Made by a program: the position numbers and the translations under genes. 64,000 nucleotides of DNA from positions 142,330 through 206,329 of the forward strand of contig NZ_BSPC01000023.1 in the NCBI RefSeq assembly GCF_030160835.1, in the 5' to 3' direction. The notes beneath the pieces were generated by a model, which searched no databases, was not told the DNA's origin, and worked only from the letters and a program-made list of their open reading frames with translations. This DNA is from Labrys miyagiensis. GTDB lineage: Bacteria > Pseudomonadota > Alphaproteobacteria > Rhizobiales > Labraceae. Positions 1-8,523 of this stretch are shown here, one piece after another (position 1 is the stretch's first letter; each line of letters starts with the position of its first letter).

Positions 1-86
1 TCGAAATGAAGTCGATTTGGGAGCGAAGGCGGTGGGCAACGCAGCGCGCGCGGCCTCTCCTTGCATGCCGCCAATCCGCGTGTTAC

Positions 87-110
87 ATACTGAACCACAT
101 GGTTCAGTAT
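87..110. promoter_or_regulatory. ArsR operator overlapping the start codon
   Basis: A perfect inverted repeat, arms ATACTGAACC and GGTTCAGTAT separated by ACAT, ends inside the first codons of the downstream regulator: the ATG at 99 lies at the centre, so the right arm encodes V-Q-Y. Regulators of this ArsR subfamily often start M-V-Q-Y for exactly this reason. I infer autorepression by the encoded ArsR protein. Confidence 0.75.
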
Positions 111-455
111 GGACGGACCCGCTTCGATGCCTCATTCGCCGCGCTCTCGGACGCCACCCGACGCGGCGTTCTGGAGCAGCTCGGGCGTGCAGACGCTTCG
201 ATCACGGACCTTGCCGAGAAGTTCCACATGACCCTCACGGGCATGAAGAAGCATGTCGGCGTCTTGGAGCAGGCGGGGCTCGTCACCACGGAAAAAGTCG
301 GGCGCGTGCGGACCTGCAAGCTCGGCCCGCGCCGACTGGAGGAAGAGGCGGCATGGATCGAGAGGTACCGCCAACTCTGGGACGCACGCTTCGACGAACT
401 GGACAAGGTTGTCGAGGAACTGAAATGGAAGGAGAAGGTCGATGGACGCAAGTGA
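99..455 (+). CDS. ArsR-family winged-helix transcriptional repressor
   Basis: The 118-residue product has the ArsR winged-helix core: FAALSDATRRGVLEQL, then a recognition segment around LAEKFHMTLTGMKKHVGVLE and a wing containing KVGRVRTCKL. No cysteine metal site is visible, so this is the ArsR subgroup paired with AHSA1 proteins rather than a metal sensor. The start at 99 is preferred over the upstream ATG at 6 because it lies in the operator palindrome, as is typical of the subgroup. The stop overlaps the next gene by 14 bases, so the two are translationally coupled. Confidence 0.85.
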   Translation: MVQYGRTRFDASFAALSDATRRGVLEQLGRADASITDLAEKFHMTLTGMKKHVGVLEQAGLVTTEKVGRVRTCKLGPRRLEEEAAWIERYRQLWDARFDELDKVVEELKWKEKVDGRK

Positions 456-951
456 GCCTACCCCCATGAAGAACCGCACGACGGTGGATCGGAAGTCCGA
501 GCGTGAGCTGGTCGTTACACGAACCTTCAACGGCCCGGCGCGCATCGTGTTTGAGGCGTGGACCAAGCCCGAGCTGTTCATGCGATGGTGGGCGCCGAAA
601 TCGATGGGCGTACCCCTGCTTTCCTGCGAGATGGATGTTCACGTCGGAGGCAGATACCGTCTCGAGTTCGGACACGACGCCTCGAACTCTATGGCGTTCT
701 TCGGTAGGTATATCGAAGCGACACCGCACTCGCGCCTCGTCTGGACCAATGAGGAAGACGACGACGCTCCCGTGACCACGGTGACCTTCGAGGAACAAGG
801 CGGCAAGACGCTGCTGGTCCTGCACGAACTCTATCCCTCGAAGGAAGCTCTCGACGCTGCCATTGCCGGGATGGCGGATGGGATGCCCGAGCAATTCGAG
901 CAGTTGGACGAGCTTCTCGTCACCCTGGGCGCGAGCGCGGGAGGGTCATGA
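442..951 (+). CDS. AHSA1/SRPBCC-domain protein (ArsR partner)
   Basis: The 169-residue product fits the AHSA1-like SRPBCC (START-like) fold: an N-terminal strand LVVTRTFNGPARIVFEAWT, the motif RWWAPKS, a central segment VGGRYRLEF and a C-terminal helix ending MPEQFEQLDELL. Such proteins carry a hydrophobic cavity, but their ligands are mostly unknown. GGAG at about 429 precedes the ATG at 442, and an alternative ATG lies at 466. The 14-base overlap with the ArsR gene shows co-expression under the palindromic operator. The specific function is unknown. Confidence 0.85.
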   Translation: MDASEPTPMKNRTTVDRKSERELVVTRTFNGPARIVFEAWTKPELFMRWWAPKSMGVPLLSCEMDVHVGGRYRLEFGHDASNSMAFFGRYIEATPHSRLVWTNEEDDDAPVTTVTFEEQGGKTLLVLHELYPSKEALDAAIAGMADGMPEQFEQLDELLVTLGASAGGS

Positions 952-1183
952 AGTCGTCGGTCTCGCAGTCGGCCATCTGACAGAGAAGTCTGCGGAAAGC
1001 GCGGAAAGAGGTTGCACGTGCAGGAATAATCTTTCACTGTCGGTAACATCCTGTGTGGGTGTGATTTGATCTGGACGTGAGTTCGCAAGTGTCGCTTTCC
1101 TCATCCAAGATGTCGCTGAACCGCGCGACCGTTCACCCCGCCCTGTCCGAAGCTCTCCGAACCCGTCCCCGGCAAGAAGCCTG

Positions 1184-2434
1184 ATGCATTATTCCGTTTT
1201 CTCTCTTCTGAAGAACGCCCTTACCGGCCATCGCGGCTGGCAGCCGGCCTGGCGCGATGCCGAGCCGCGGCTTTCCTATGACGTCATCATCATCGGCGGC
1301 GGCGGGCACGGCCTGGCGACGGCCTATTACCTCGCCAAGGAATTCGGCATCACCAAGGTCGCGGTGCTGGAAAAGGGCTGGATCGGCGGCGGCAATGCCG
1401 GTCGCAACACCACCATCGTGCGCTCCAACTATCTGCTGCCTGGGAACATCCCCTTCTACGAGCATTCAATGAAGCTGTGGGAAGGGCTGGAGCAGGACTT
1501 CAACTACAACGCCATGATGAGCCAGCGCGGCGTGCTCAATCTTTACCATTCCGACGCCCAGCGCGATGGCTATGCCAGGCGCGGCAATGCCATGCGCCTG
1601 CATGGCGTCGATGCCGAGCTGCTCGACCAGGACGGCGTCAGGGCGATGGCGCCCTTCCTCAATTTCGACGATGCGCGCTTTCCCATCCAGGGTGGCCTCT
1701 TGCAGCGCCGCGGGGGCACCGCCCGCCATGATGCGGTGGCCTGGGGCTATGCGCGCGGGGCCAGCGATCGCGGCGTCGACATCGTGCAGAATTGCGAGGT
1801 CAAGGGCTTCGTGCGCGAGGGCGGCCGCATCGTCGGCGTCGAGACCACCCGCGGCACGCTGAGGGCCAAGAAGATCGGCATGGCGGTGGCCGGCAACACC
1901 TCGAAGGTCGGCACCCTCGCCGGCCTGCGCCTGCCCATCGAGAGCCATGTCCTGCAGGCCTTCGTCTCCGAGGGGCTGAAGCCGCTGATCCCCGGCGTGA
2001 TCACCTTCGGGGCCGGACATTTCTATGTAAGCCAGTCCGACAAGGGCGGTCTCGTCTTCGGCGGCGATATCGACGGCTACAATTCCTACGCCCAGCGCGG
2101 CAATCTGCCGGTGGTCGAGGATGTCTGCGAGGGCGGCATGGCCGTGATGCCGATGATCGGGCGCCTGCGCCTTCTGCGCAGCTGGGGCGGCATCATGGAC
2201 ATGTCGATGGACGGCTCGCCGATCATCGACAAGAGCGGCATCGACGGCCTCTATCTCAATTGCGGCTGGTGCTATGGCGGCTTCAAGGCAACGCCCGCCT
2301 CGGGCTGGTGCTTCGCCCATCTTATCGCGAAAGACGAGCCGCATGAGGTCGCCAAGGCCTACCGGCTCGACCGCTTCGAGACCGGCGCGGTGATCGACGA
2401 AAAAGGCCAGGGCGCCCAACCCAATCTTCACTAG
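1184..2434 (+). CDS. soxB: Sarcosine oxidase beta subunit
   Basis: The product is the 416-residue catalytic beta subunit of heterotetrameric sarcosine oxidase, which oxidatively demethylates sarcosine to glycine in the cytoplasm. The N-terminus MHYSVFSLLKNALTGHRGWQ is characteristic of the family. An FAD dinucleotide fold follows (YDVIIIGGGGHGLATAYYL, residues 32-50). GGTARHDAVAWGYA contains His182, which matches the family site of covalent FMN attachment. It is first in soxBDAG and is separated from soxD by a dispersed repeat element. The RBS before the ATG at 1184 is weak. Confidence 0.95.
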   Translation: MHYSVFSLLKNALTGHRGWQPAWRDAEPRLSYDVIIIGGGGHGLATAYYLAKEFGITKVAVLEKGWIGGGNAGRNTTIVRSNYLLPGNIPFYEHSMKLWEGLEQDFNYNAMMSQRGVLNLYHSDAQRDGYARRGNAMRLHGVDAELLDQDGVRAMAPFLNFDDARFPIQGGLLQRRGGTARHDAVAWGYARGASDRGVDIVQNCEVKGFVREGGRIVGVETTRGTLRAKKIGMAVAGNTSKVGTLAGLRLPIESHVLQAFVSEGLKPLIPGVITFGAGHFYVSQSDKGGLVFGGDIDGYNSYAQRGNLPVVEDVCEGGMAVMPMIGRLRLLRSWGGIMDMSMDGSPIIDKSGIDGLYLNCGWCYGGFKATPASGWCFAHLIAKDEPHEVAKAYRLDRFETGAVIDEKGQGAQPNLH

Positions 2435-2535
2435 CGCTTCATTTTCAGACCGAATTACCAGGAATCGCAAAATGCTACTTCTGCCACCGCGTTTCGTTGG
2501 AATGGCGTTCCAACCTGAACGCATTTTGCTTTAGA
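2435..2535. repeat. Dispersed intergenic element, copy 1 (soxB-soxD)
   Basis: About 100 bases between soxB and soxD are related to 42149-42255. Shared blocks are GCGCTT, CAGAxCGA, GAATCGCAAAATGCT near the left end, and CGCATTTTGCT[CT]TAG at the right end. The middle differs and forms its own hairpin (TTGGAATGGCGTTCCAA, about 2499-2515). The partly inverted ends resemble the small mosaic repeats known from rhizobial genomes. The element lies inside an operon, so it is probably transcribed and folded in the mRNA. Confidence 0.65.
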
Positions 2536-2547
2536 AGGCGCTGTTCG

Positions 2548-2823
2548 ATGCGGATTGCCTGTCCCTATTGCGGTGCGCGCGGCGTGCACGAATTCACCTA
2601 TCTCGGCGATGCCAAGCCTGTGCGGCCCGATCCCGCTGCGCCCGACGCCGGAAAACTCTTCTTCGATTACAGCTATTTGCGTGACAATCCGGAAGGAGAG
2701 CATGAGGAGCTCTGGTACCACTCCTCCGGCTGCCGCTCCTGGCTCAGGGTGAAGCGCAACACGCGCACTCATGCGATCTCGGAAGCCGTGCTGGTGCAGG
2801 ACGCGATGGGAGCCGCATCATGA
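2548..2823 (+). CDS. soxD: Sarcosine oxidase delta subunit
   Basis: This is the 91-residue zinc-binding delta subunit. Cys5-x2-Cys8 at the N-terminus (RIACPYCGARG) and His58-x3-Cys62 (YHSSGCRSW) match the zinc ligands of the heterotetrameric enzyme. The ATG at 2548 is chosen because the protein family starts at MRIxCPYCG; an upstream in-frame ATG at 2497 lies in the repeat element. Its stop overlaps the soxA start by four bases (ATGA), indicating coupled translation. Confidence 0.93.
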   Translation: MRIACPYCGARGVHEFTYLGDAKPVRPDPAAPDAGKLFFDYSYLRDNPEGEHEELWYHSSGCRSWLRVKRNTRTHAISEAVLVQDAMGAAS

Positions 2824-5801
2824 GCGACGCCGTCTCCTTCCGCCTGCCGTCCGCCGGCCTTCTCGACCGCGCCAGCCCCGTCGGCTTTCAGTTCGACGGC
2901 AAACGCTATCAGGGCCTGGCCGGCGATACGCTTGCCTCGGCCCTGCTCGCCAACGGCGTGCGCCTGGTCGGGCGCTCCTTCAAATATCACCGCCCGCGCG
3001 GCGTCTTCACCGCCGGCCCCGAGGAGCCGAACGCCCTGGTGGAACTGCGCACGGGCGCAAGGCGCGAGCCGAACACCAAGGCGACCACGGTGGAACTCTA
3101 TGACGGGCTAGAGGCCGCGAGCCAGAACCGCTGGCCCTCGCTGTCCTTCGACCTGCTCTCGGTGAACCAGCTCGCGGGACCGCTCTTCGTCGGCGGCTTC
3201 TACTACAAGACCTTCATGTGGCCGGCTTCCTTCTGGGAGAAGGTCTACGAGCCGATGATCCGCCGCGCCGCCGGTCTCGGCAAGGCGAGCGGCGCGCCCG
3301 ATCCCGACCACTACGAGAAGGCTGCTGCCTTCTGCGACGTGCTAGTGATCGGCTCCGGCCCTGCCGGCCTGATGGCGGCGCTGGAAGCCGGCCGTGCCGG
3401 CGCCCGCGTCATCCTCTGCGAGGACGATTTCCGCCTCGGCGGCCGCCTGCTCGCCGAGCGCCAGGAGGTCGACGGCAAGCCTGGTGCGGTGTTCGCCACC
3501 GAAATCGAGGCCGAACTCTCCGCCATGCCGGAGGTGCGGATCATGCGCCGCACGCAGGTGTTCGGCAGCTATGACGGCGGCACCTACGGCGCGCTGGAAC
3601 GAGTGTCGGATCATCTGCCGCTGCCGCCGGAGCACCAGCCCCGCCAGCGCCTTTGGCACATCATGGCCAGGCGCTGTGTCAACGCCATGGGCGCGGTGGA
3701 GCGGCCGATCGTGTTCGGCGGCAATGATCGGCCGGGCGTGATGCTCGCCTCCGCGGCGCGCACCTATCTCAACCGCTATGGCGTGGCGCCGGGCCGCAAG
3801 GCCGTGGTCTTCACCACTGCCGACGATGGCTGGCGCAGCGCCGCCGATCTCACCGCCGCCGGCGTGACGGTGGCGGCCATCATCGACGCCCGCCAGGAGG
3901 TCAGCCCGGATGTTTCCGGCTGGGCCTCCAAGATCGGCACGCGCGTGATAACAGGCGCCCGCGTCACCGACGCCAAGGGCGGCGCCTCCGGCATCAAGGC
4001 GGTGGACGTCCTCGGCGACCGCAGCCGCGAGACCATCACCGCCGATTTCCTCGCAATCTCCGGCGGCTGGAATCCGCAGGTTGCACTCACCACCCACAAG
4101 GGCAACAGGCCGCGCTGGTCGGACGAGCTGGCCGCATTCCTGCCCGGCGACCTGCCCGAGAGCATGGCGGTGGCGGGCGCTGCCAATGGCGATTTCTCGC
4201 TGGGCGCCTGCCTGCGTACGGGCGCGGAAGCCGGACGCCTGGCCGCGGCCGATTGTGGCTTTTCCGCCGGCGGCGCCCCCCTGCCCTCCTGCGAGGACGA
4301 GGCGGTCGGCCTCAAGCCGCTCTGGCATGTGGCCGAGAGCGGTTCGAAGGCTTTCGTCGACCAGCAGAACGATGTCACCGCCAAGGATATCGAGATCGCC
4401 CATCGCGAGGGCTTCCGCTCGGTCGAGCATCTCAAGCGCTATACCACGCTCGGCATGGCGACGGACCAGGGCAAGATCTCGGGTGTATCAGGGCATGCCA
4501 TGATGGCCGCGCTGCTCGGCCGCTCGATGACCGATGTCGGCACCACCGCTGCCCGCCCGCCGCATCTGCCGGTAGCAATCGGGGCGCTCGCGGGACCCCA
4601 TCGCGGCAAGCATTTCAAGGCAACGCGCCTCACCGCCGGCCATGACTGGTCGATTGCCAATGGCGCCACCATGGTCGAGGCGGGACAGTGGCTGCGCCCG
4701 CAATGGTTCACCCGGCCCGGCGAGAAGGACTGGCTGGAGAGCGTCTCGCGCGAGGTGCGCACCACCCGCTCCATTGTCGGCATCTGCGATGTCTCCACCC
4801 TCGGCAAGATCGACATCAAGGGCGCCGATGCCGGCGCCTTCCTCGACCGCGTCTACATCAACACCTTCTCCACCGTGGCGGTCGGCAAGGCGCGTTACGG
4901 CCTGATGCTGCGCGAGGATGGCTTCGTCATGGACGACGGCACCTCCGCTCGCTTCGCGCCCGATCATTTCGTGATGTCGACCACGACTGCCAATGCCGTG
5001 AAGGTGATGCAGCATCTCGAATTCTGCCGCCAGGTGCTCTGGCCGGAACTCGATGTCTCGCTCGCCTCGATCACCGAGCAATGGTCGCAATATTCGGTGG
5101 CCGGCCCGAAGGCGCGCGAACTCCTGCAGAAGCTCTATGGCCCCGATGTCGATCTCTCCGACAAGGCCTTCCCTTATATGGGGTGCGCGCCCCTCCCGCT
5201 CGGCAATGTCTCGTCCCGCCTCTACCGGCTCTCCTTCTCCGGCGAGCTCGCTTATGAGATCGCCGTGCCGGCCCATTACGGCCTGGCGCTGCTCAAGGCG
5301 CTGATGGCGCTGGCCAACGAGTTCGGCGGCTGCCCCTATGGCACCGAGGCGCTTGGGGTCATGCGCGTCGAGAAGGGCCATGTCGCCGGCAACGAACTCA
5401 ACGGCCAGACCACTGCCAGGGATCTCGGCCTCGGCAAGATGATGTCCACCAAGAAGGATTATATCGGTCGTATACTTGCGGGACGCCCCGCGCTGGTAGC
5501 CGCCGATCGACCCACGCTTGTGGGCCTCAAGCCAGTCAACCCGGCCGACCGCCTGCGCGCCGGGGCGCATTTCCTCAGGAAGGGCGCTGCCGCCGAAGCG
5601 AAGAACGACGAAGGCTTCGTCACTTCGGTGGTCTACTCCCCGATGCTGGAAAGCTGGATCGGCCTCGGCCTGCTAGCCAGTGGCCCCTCGCGCCATGGCG
5701 AAGTGCTGCGCGCCTATGATCCCGTGCGCAACGGCGATATCGAGGTGAAGATCGTCTCGCCTATCTTCTTCGATCCGGAAGGGAGCCGCCTCCATGTCTG
5801 A
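2820..5801 (+). CDS. soxA: Sarcosine oxidase alpha subunit
   Basis: The 993-residue alpha subunit has the usual three parts. An N-terminal ferredoxin-like domain of about 100 residues contains LASALLANGV and FKYHRPRGVF. An NAD-binding pyridine nucleotide oxidoreductase domain begins at DVLVIGSGPAGLMAALEAG (about residue 177). A C-terminal GcvT-like tetrahydrofolate domain covers about the last 380 residues, with YGTEALGVMRVEKGH. Folate accepts the one-carbon unit released from sarcosine. Full family length, no frameshift. The 3' end overlaps soxG by eight bases. Confidence 0.95.
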   Translation: MSDAVSFRLPSAGLLDRASPVGFQFDGKRYQGLAGDTLASALLANGVRLVGRSFKYHRPRGVFTAGPEEPNALVELRTGARREPNTKATTVELYDGLEAASQNRWPSLSFDLLSVNQLAGPLFVGGFYYKTFMWPASFWEKVYEPMIRRAAGLGKASGAPDPDHYEKAAAFCDVLVIGSGPAGLMAALEAGRAGARVILCEDDFRLGGRLLAERQEVDGKPGAVFATEIEAELSAMPEVRIMRRTQVFGSYDGGTYGALERVSDHLPLPPEHQPRQRLWHIMARRCVNAMGAVERPIVFGGNDRPGVMLASAARTYLNRYGVAPGRKAVVFTTADDGWRSAADLTAAGVTVAAIIDARQEVSPDVSGWASKIGTRVITGARVTDAKGGASGIKAVDVLGDRSRETITADFLAISGGWNPQVALTTHKGNRPRWSDELAAFLPGDLPESMAVAGAANGDFSLGACLRTGAEAGRLAAADCGFSAGGAPLPSCEDEAVGLKPLWHVAESGSKAFVDQQNDVTAKDIEIAHREGFRSVEHLKRYTTLGMATDQGKISGVSGHAMMAALLGRSMTDVGTTAARPPHLPVAIGALAGPHRGKHFKATRLTAGHDWSIANGATMVEAGQWLRPQWFTRPGEKDWLESVSREVRTTRSIVGICDVSTLGKIDIKGADAGAFLDRVYINTFSTVAVGKARYGLMLREDGFVMDDGTSARFAPDHFVMSTTTANAVKVMQHLEFCRQVLWPELDVSLASITEQWSQYSVAGPKARELLQKLYGPDVDLSDKAFPYMGCAPLPLGNVSSRLYRLSFSGELAYEIAVPAHYGLALLKALMALANEFGGCPYGTEALGVMRVEKGHVAGNELNGQTTARDLGLGKMMSTKKDYIGRILAGRPALVAADRPTLVGLKPVNPADRLRAGAHFLRKGAAAEAKNDEGFVTSVVYSPMLESWIGLGLLASGPSRHGEVLRAYDPVRNGDIEVKIVSPIFFDPEGSRLHV

Positions 5802-6408
5802 TCCCCTCACGGCCAGCCCGCTGCATCTCGGAAAACGCAGCGCCTTCGACGGCCTGCTGAAGCCGATCGGCCATGGTACCGGCGTCACGATCCAGGACCG
5901 CTCGGATCTGGAGCTGATTGTCCTTGCCGCCCGCAAGGGCCAGGCGGGAGCACTCGCGGCGCGCATGGACGCGGGTTATGGCCTGCGCCTGCCCTCCGCC
6001 CCCAAACGCGTTGTTTCCGGACACCTGGCCGCCATCGGCACCGGCCCCGGCACCTGGCTGCTGACGCGGGAAAGCGAGGCAAGCGACAAGCCGGGCGCCT
6101 TCGCCGGTGAACTCACTCAGGCGCTTGCCGGCTTGGCCGCCGTCACCGACCAGTCCTCCGGCTATGCCGCCCTGCGCATCGGCGGCCCCCGCGCCCGCGA
6201 CACCTTCGCCAAGGGCCTCGACATCGATCTGCACCCCCGCGTCTTCGGGCCGGGGGATGCTGCCGTCACCGCCTGCTCCCATATCGGCGTGACGCTTTGG
6301 CAGCTCGACGATGCCCCGACCTATGAGATCGCCCTCTTCCGCTCCATGGCCGGCAGCTTCTGGCACTGGCTGAGCGAGAGCGCGGGAGAGTATGGATTGG
6401 CGGTATGA
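5794..6408 (+). CDS. soxG: Sarcosine oxidase gamma subunit
   Basis: The 204-residue product is the small gamma subunit, a GcvT/YgfZ-like fold with no catalytic residues of its own. Matching features are its position at the end of soxBDAG, its length, and the segments GYAALRIGGPRARDTFAKG and the C-terminal YEIALFRSMAGSFWHWL. The ATG at 5794 lies inside the soxA 3' end. A palindromic element follows the stop directly. Gamma subunits diverge strongly, so the call leans on context as well as sequence. Confidence 0.9.
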   Translation: MSDPLTASPLHLGKRSAFDGLLKPIGHGTGVTIQDRSDLELIVLAARKGQAGALAARMDAGYGLRLPSAPKRVVSGHLAAIGTGPGTWLLTRESEASDKPGAFAGELTQALAGLAAVTDQSSGYAALRIGGPRARDTFAKGLDIDLHPRVFGPGDAAVTACSHIGVTLWQLDDAPTYEIALFRSMAGSFWHWLSESAGEYGLAV

Positions 6409-6539
6409 CTGGAAGCGCGGACGTCCTCGTCCGCTCTTGAAACATTGCGCCTGTTGCGCGGGCGCAACATGAATGTCGGCCACGCTCTTTTCTATGCCGC
6501 ATGCGGTTCAAGAGCGGACGGGACGTCCGCGCTCCCAGC
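6409..6539. repeat. Palindromic element A1 (GCGCGGAC core)
   Basis: The left arm, about 6409-6443, contains GCGCGGACGTCC..GTCCGCTCTTGAAAC. The right arm, 6505-6538, is its near-exact reverse complement and ends CGCGCTCCCAG. Each arm is itself a short hairpin. The interior 62 bases contain another stem (TTGCGC..GCGCAA). The element fills the space between the soxG stop and the stop of the convergent aldo/keto reductase and could terminate both transcripts. Confidence 0.85.
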
Positions 6540-7447
6540 TACGGCAGCTTCTCGCCGCGGGAGGCGACCAGGACCGCGTACCACTCCGCCCGGCCCCAGC
6601 GCGGCACATAGGCCTGCGGTATCTCGCGGATGCGGTCGAGGTTCTGGGTGCCGACGATCGGGATGGTGCGGGAGGGGTGGGCCATCAGCCAGCTCAGCGC
6701 CGCGGCGGTGCGCGAGACTCCCGTCTCGGAGGCCTTGGCGTCGAACAATGCTACGACCGCACGCGATCGCTCATCCTGAGGCTGTGCCAGCCGGCCGCCG
6801 CCGAGCGGGGACCAGGCCAGCACGGCCATGTCGCTCTGGATTGAATGATCCAATATGCCTTCGGTAAGCGGATCAAGATGCAGGGCGGAGAATTCCGGCT
6901 GGTGGCTGACGATGGGCAGGCTGAGAAAGGCGGCGAGAGCCTGCGTCTGCGCCACCGTATAGTTGGAGACGCCAATGGCGCCGATCTTGCCGGCGCGATG
7001 TGCAGCCTCCAGGGCGGAAGCAATCTCGCTGGGATGGGTGAGGATATCGGGCCTGTGGATCTGCCACAGGTCGATGCGTTCGACATTCATGCGCCTGAGC
7101 GAGGCATCGATGGCGGAGGACAGATAGGCCGCCGAGGAATTGTAAGGCGTGCCGGGAACGATGCCACCCTTCGAGGCCAGGATCATCGGTGCGCGCAGGC
7201 CGAGGTTGGCGCCGAACACCCGGCCAAGCTGTGTCTCAGAGGCACCGAAGCCGCCATGGCTCTTCGGGCCGTAGATGTCGGCGGTGTCGAACAGGGTCAC
7301 GCCGGCTTCGAGCGCCGTCTCCACCAGCTTCTGCGCCGTTGCGAGATCCTCCCCGCCGAAGCGCCACATGCCCCAGGCGACCGAACTCACGGAAAAGCCG
7401 CTCCTGCCGAGAGGGCGCGTCTTCAGGGGCGCGGGTAGCTCGCTCAT
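6539..7447 (-). CDS. Aldo/keto reductase
   Basis: The 302-residue NAD(P)H-dependent aldo/keto reductase has the expected catalytic tetrad: Asp and Tyr in LFDTADIYGP, Lys in MILASKGG, His in WQIHRPD. Other family motifs are IGVSNYTVAQTQAL and the cofactor-binding IPIVGTQNLDRI near the C-terminus. The natural substrate cannot be read from sequence. The gene is convergent with soxG and its stop abuts a palindromic element. The minus-strand gene upstream encodes a LysR regulator. Confidence 0.9.
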   Translation of the reverse strand: MSELPAPLKTRPLGRSGFSVSSVAWGMWRFGGEDLATAQKLVETALEAGVTLFDTADIYGPKSHGGFGASETQLGRVFGANLGLRAPMILASKGGIVPGTPYNSSAAYLSSAIDASLRRMNVERIDLWQIHRPDILTHPSEIASALEAAHRAGKIGAIGVSNYTVAQTQALAAFLSLPIVSHQPEFSALHLDPLTEGILDHSIQSDMAVLAWSPLGGGRLAQPQDERSRAVVALFDAKASETGVSRTAAALSWLMAHPSRTIPIVGTQNLDRIREIPQAYVPRWGRAEWYAVLVASRGEKLP

Positions 7448-7492
7448 TTGTTAATCCTGCTGCTGGGAGGCATTTGATGTAGGACCTTCCTA

Positions 7493-8413
7493 TCAAGCGG
7501 GAGCGTGGATGGACACCCCCTCCTCCCAATAAGGTGGATCGCCGAAGGCCCGGCGCAGGTGATCGGCTAGCGCCCGCAGCTTGGCGGAAGGGCGCCGCCC
7601 TTCGGGATGGGCGAGGAAGATGGCCTCGCCTTCGGGGCGGATGCCGACATCGACGACGCGCAGGCCGCCGGTGCGAATGAGTGGCCCGGCAATGAAGGTC
7701 GGCAGCAGGGCGATGCCGAGGCCCGCCAGAGCGGCGTCGAGGATCATGGCGCCATTGTTGACGCGCAGCGCCACCTTGGCCCGCACGATCTCGACGCCCT
7801 CCGGCCCGAGGAAGCGCCAATCCGCCACGCCGCGATTGGTGTAGAAGATGCCCCTGTGATCATCGAGTTCGGCGATCGAGTGCGGCATGCCATGGCGGGC
7901 GAGATAGTCGTCGGAGGCCACCAGCAGGCGCCGACTCGGAGCGAGGCGCCAGACCATCAGGCGTGAATCGTCGATCACGCCATGCCTGATCACGCCGTCA
8001 TAGGCCCCCGAGGCAATGTCGACGCGGCGGTCGTCGAGATCGAGGGTGAGTTCGATCTGGGGATGGGCGGCGAGGAAGGGATAGAGCGCCGGCCCCAGAT
8101 GCATATGGCCGAAGGTGATGGGCGCGGCGATGCGCATCGGTCCGGCCAGCGTGCCCCGCCGCTCGGAGAGATCCGCGCTCGCCTCCTCTACTTCCCGCAG
8201 GATGCGCCGGGCGCGATCGAGAAAGGCCGCCCCATCCTCTGTTACCGACAGGCGCCGCGTTGTACGGTGCAGCAACCTCGCCCCGACGCTTCTTTCCAGT
8301 TCCCCCAGCCTTTCGCTGACCACCGATTTCGAGAGGCGCAAGCTTCGCGCCGCCTCGCTGATCGAACCCGCTTCGGCAACCGCCACGAAACTTGCAATAC
8401 CGTCCAACTTCAT
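7493..8413 (-). CDS. LysR-family transcriptional regulator
   Basis: The 306-residue product has a typical LysR layout: an N-terminal helix-turn-helix (ASFVAVAEAGSISEAARSL, SKSVVSERLGELE) and a C-terminal periplasmic-binding-like effector domain starting about residue 90 (GPMRIAAPITFGHMHLGPAL). MKLDGIASF at 8413 is the family-like start; the longer frame to 8509 has no support. It is divergent from an SDR gene 110 bases away and probably controls it. It belongs to the CrgA/AaeR-like group often seen beside oxidoreductases. Confidence 0.9.
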   Translation of the reverse strand: MKLDGIASFVAVAEAGSISEAARSLRLSKSVVSERLGELERSVGARLLHRTTRRLSVTEDGAAFLDRARRILREVEEASADLSERRGTLAGPMRIAAPITFGHMHLGPALYPFLAAHPQIELTLDLDDRRVDIASGAYDGVIRHGVIDDSRLMVWRLAPSRRLLVASDDYLARHGMPHSIAELDDHRGIFYTNRGVADWRFLGPEGVEIVRAKVALRVNNGAMILDAALAGLGIALLPTFIAGPLIRTGGLRVVDVGIRPEGEAIFLAHPEGRRPSAKLRALADHLRRAFGDPPYWEEGVSIHAPA

Positions 8414-8428
8414 CGTTCGGGTTTTCCG

Positions 8429-8446
8429 GAAGATAGATCCATCTTC
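8429..8446. promoter_or_regulatory. Candidate LysR box between divergent genes
   Basis: A perfect inverted repeat, GAAGAT-AGATCC-ATCTTC, lies 16 bases upstream of the LysR start and 78 bases before the SDR start. Its position and dyad symmetry fit a LysR-type binding site that serves both directions. Nothing beyond symmetry and context supports it. Confidence 0.45.
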
Positions 8447-8523
8447 TGCAGCATAGTCCGAACGCCTGTCTTGCGCCATATTCCGCTCATCCAAACGGAT
8501 CTCAAGCAAAGGACCAGACGATC

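Noticed and set aside
952-1183. Possible riboswitch upstream of soxB
   Set aside because: I looked for a glycine-type or folate-type aptamer in this 232-base leader but saw no convincing conserved core.
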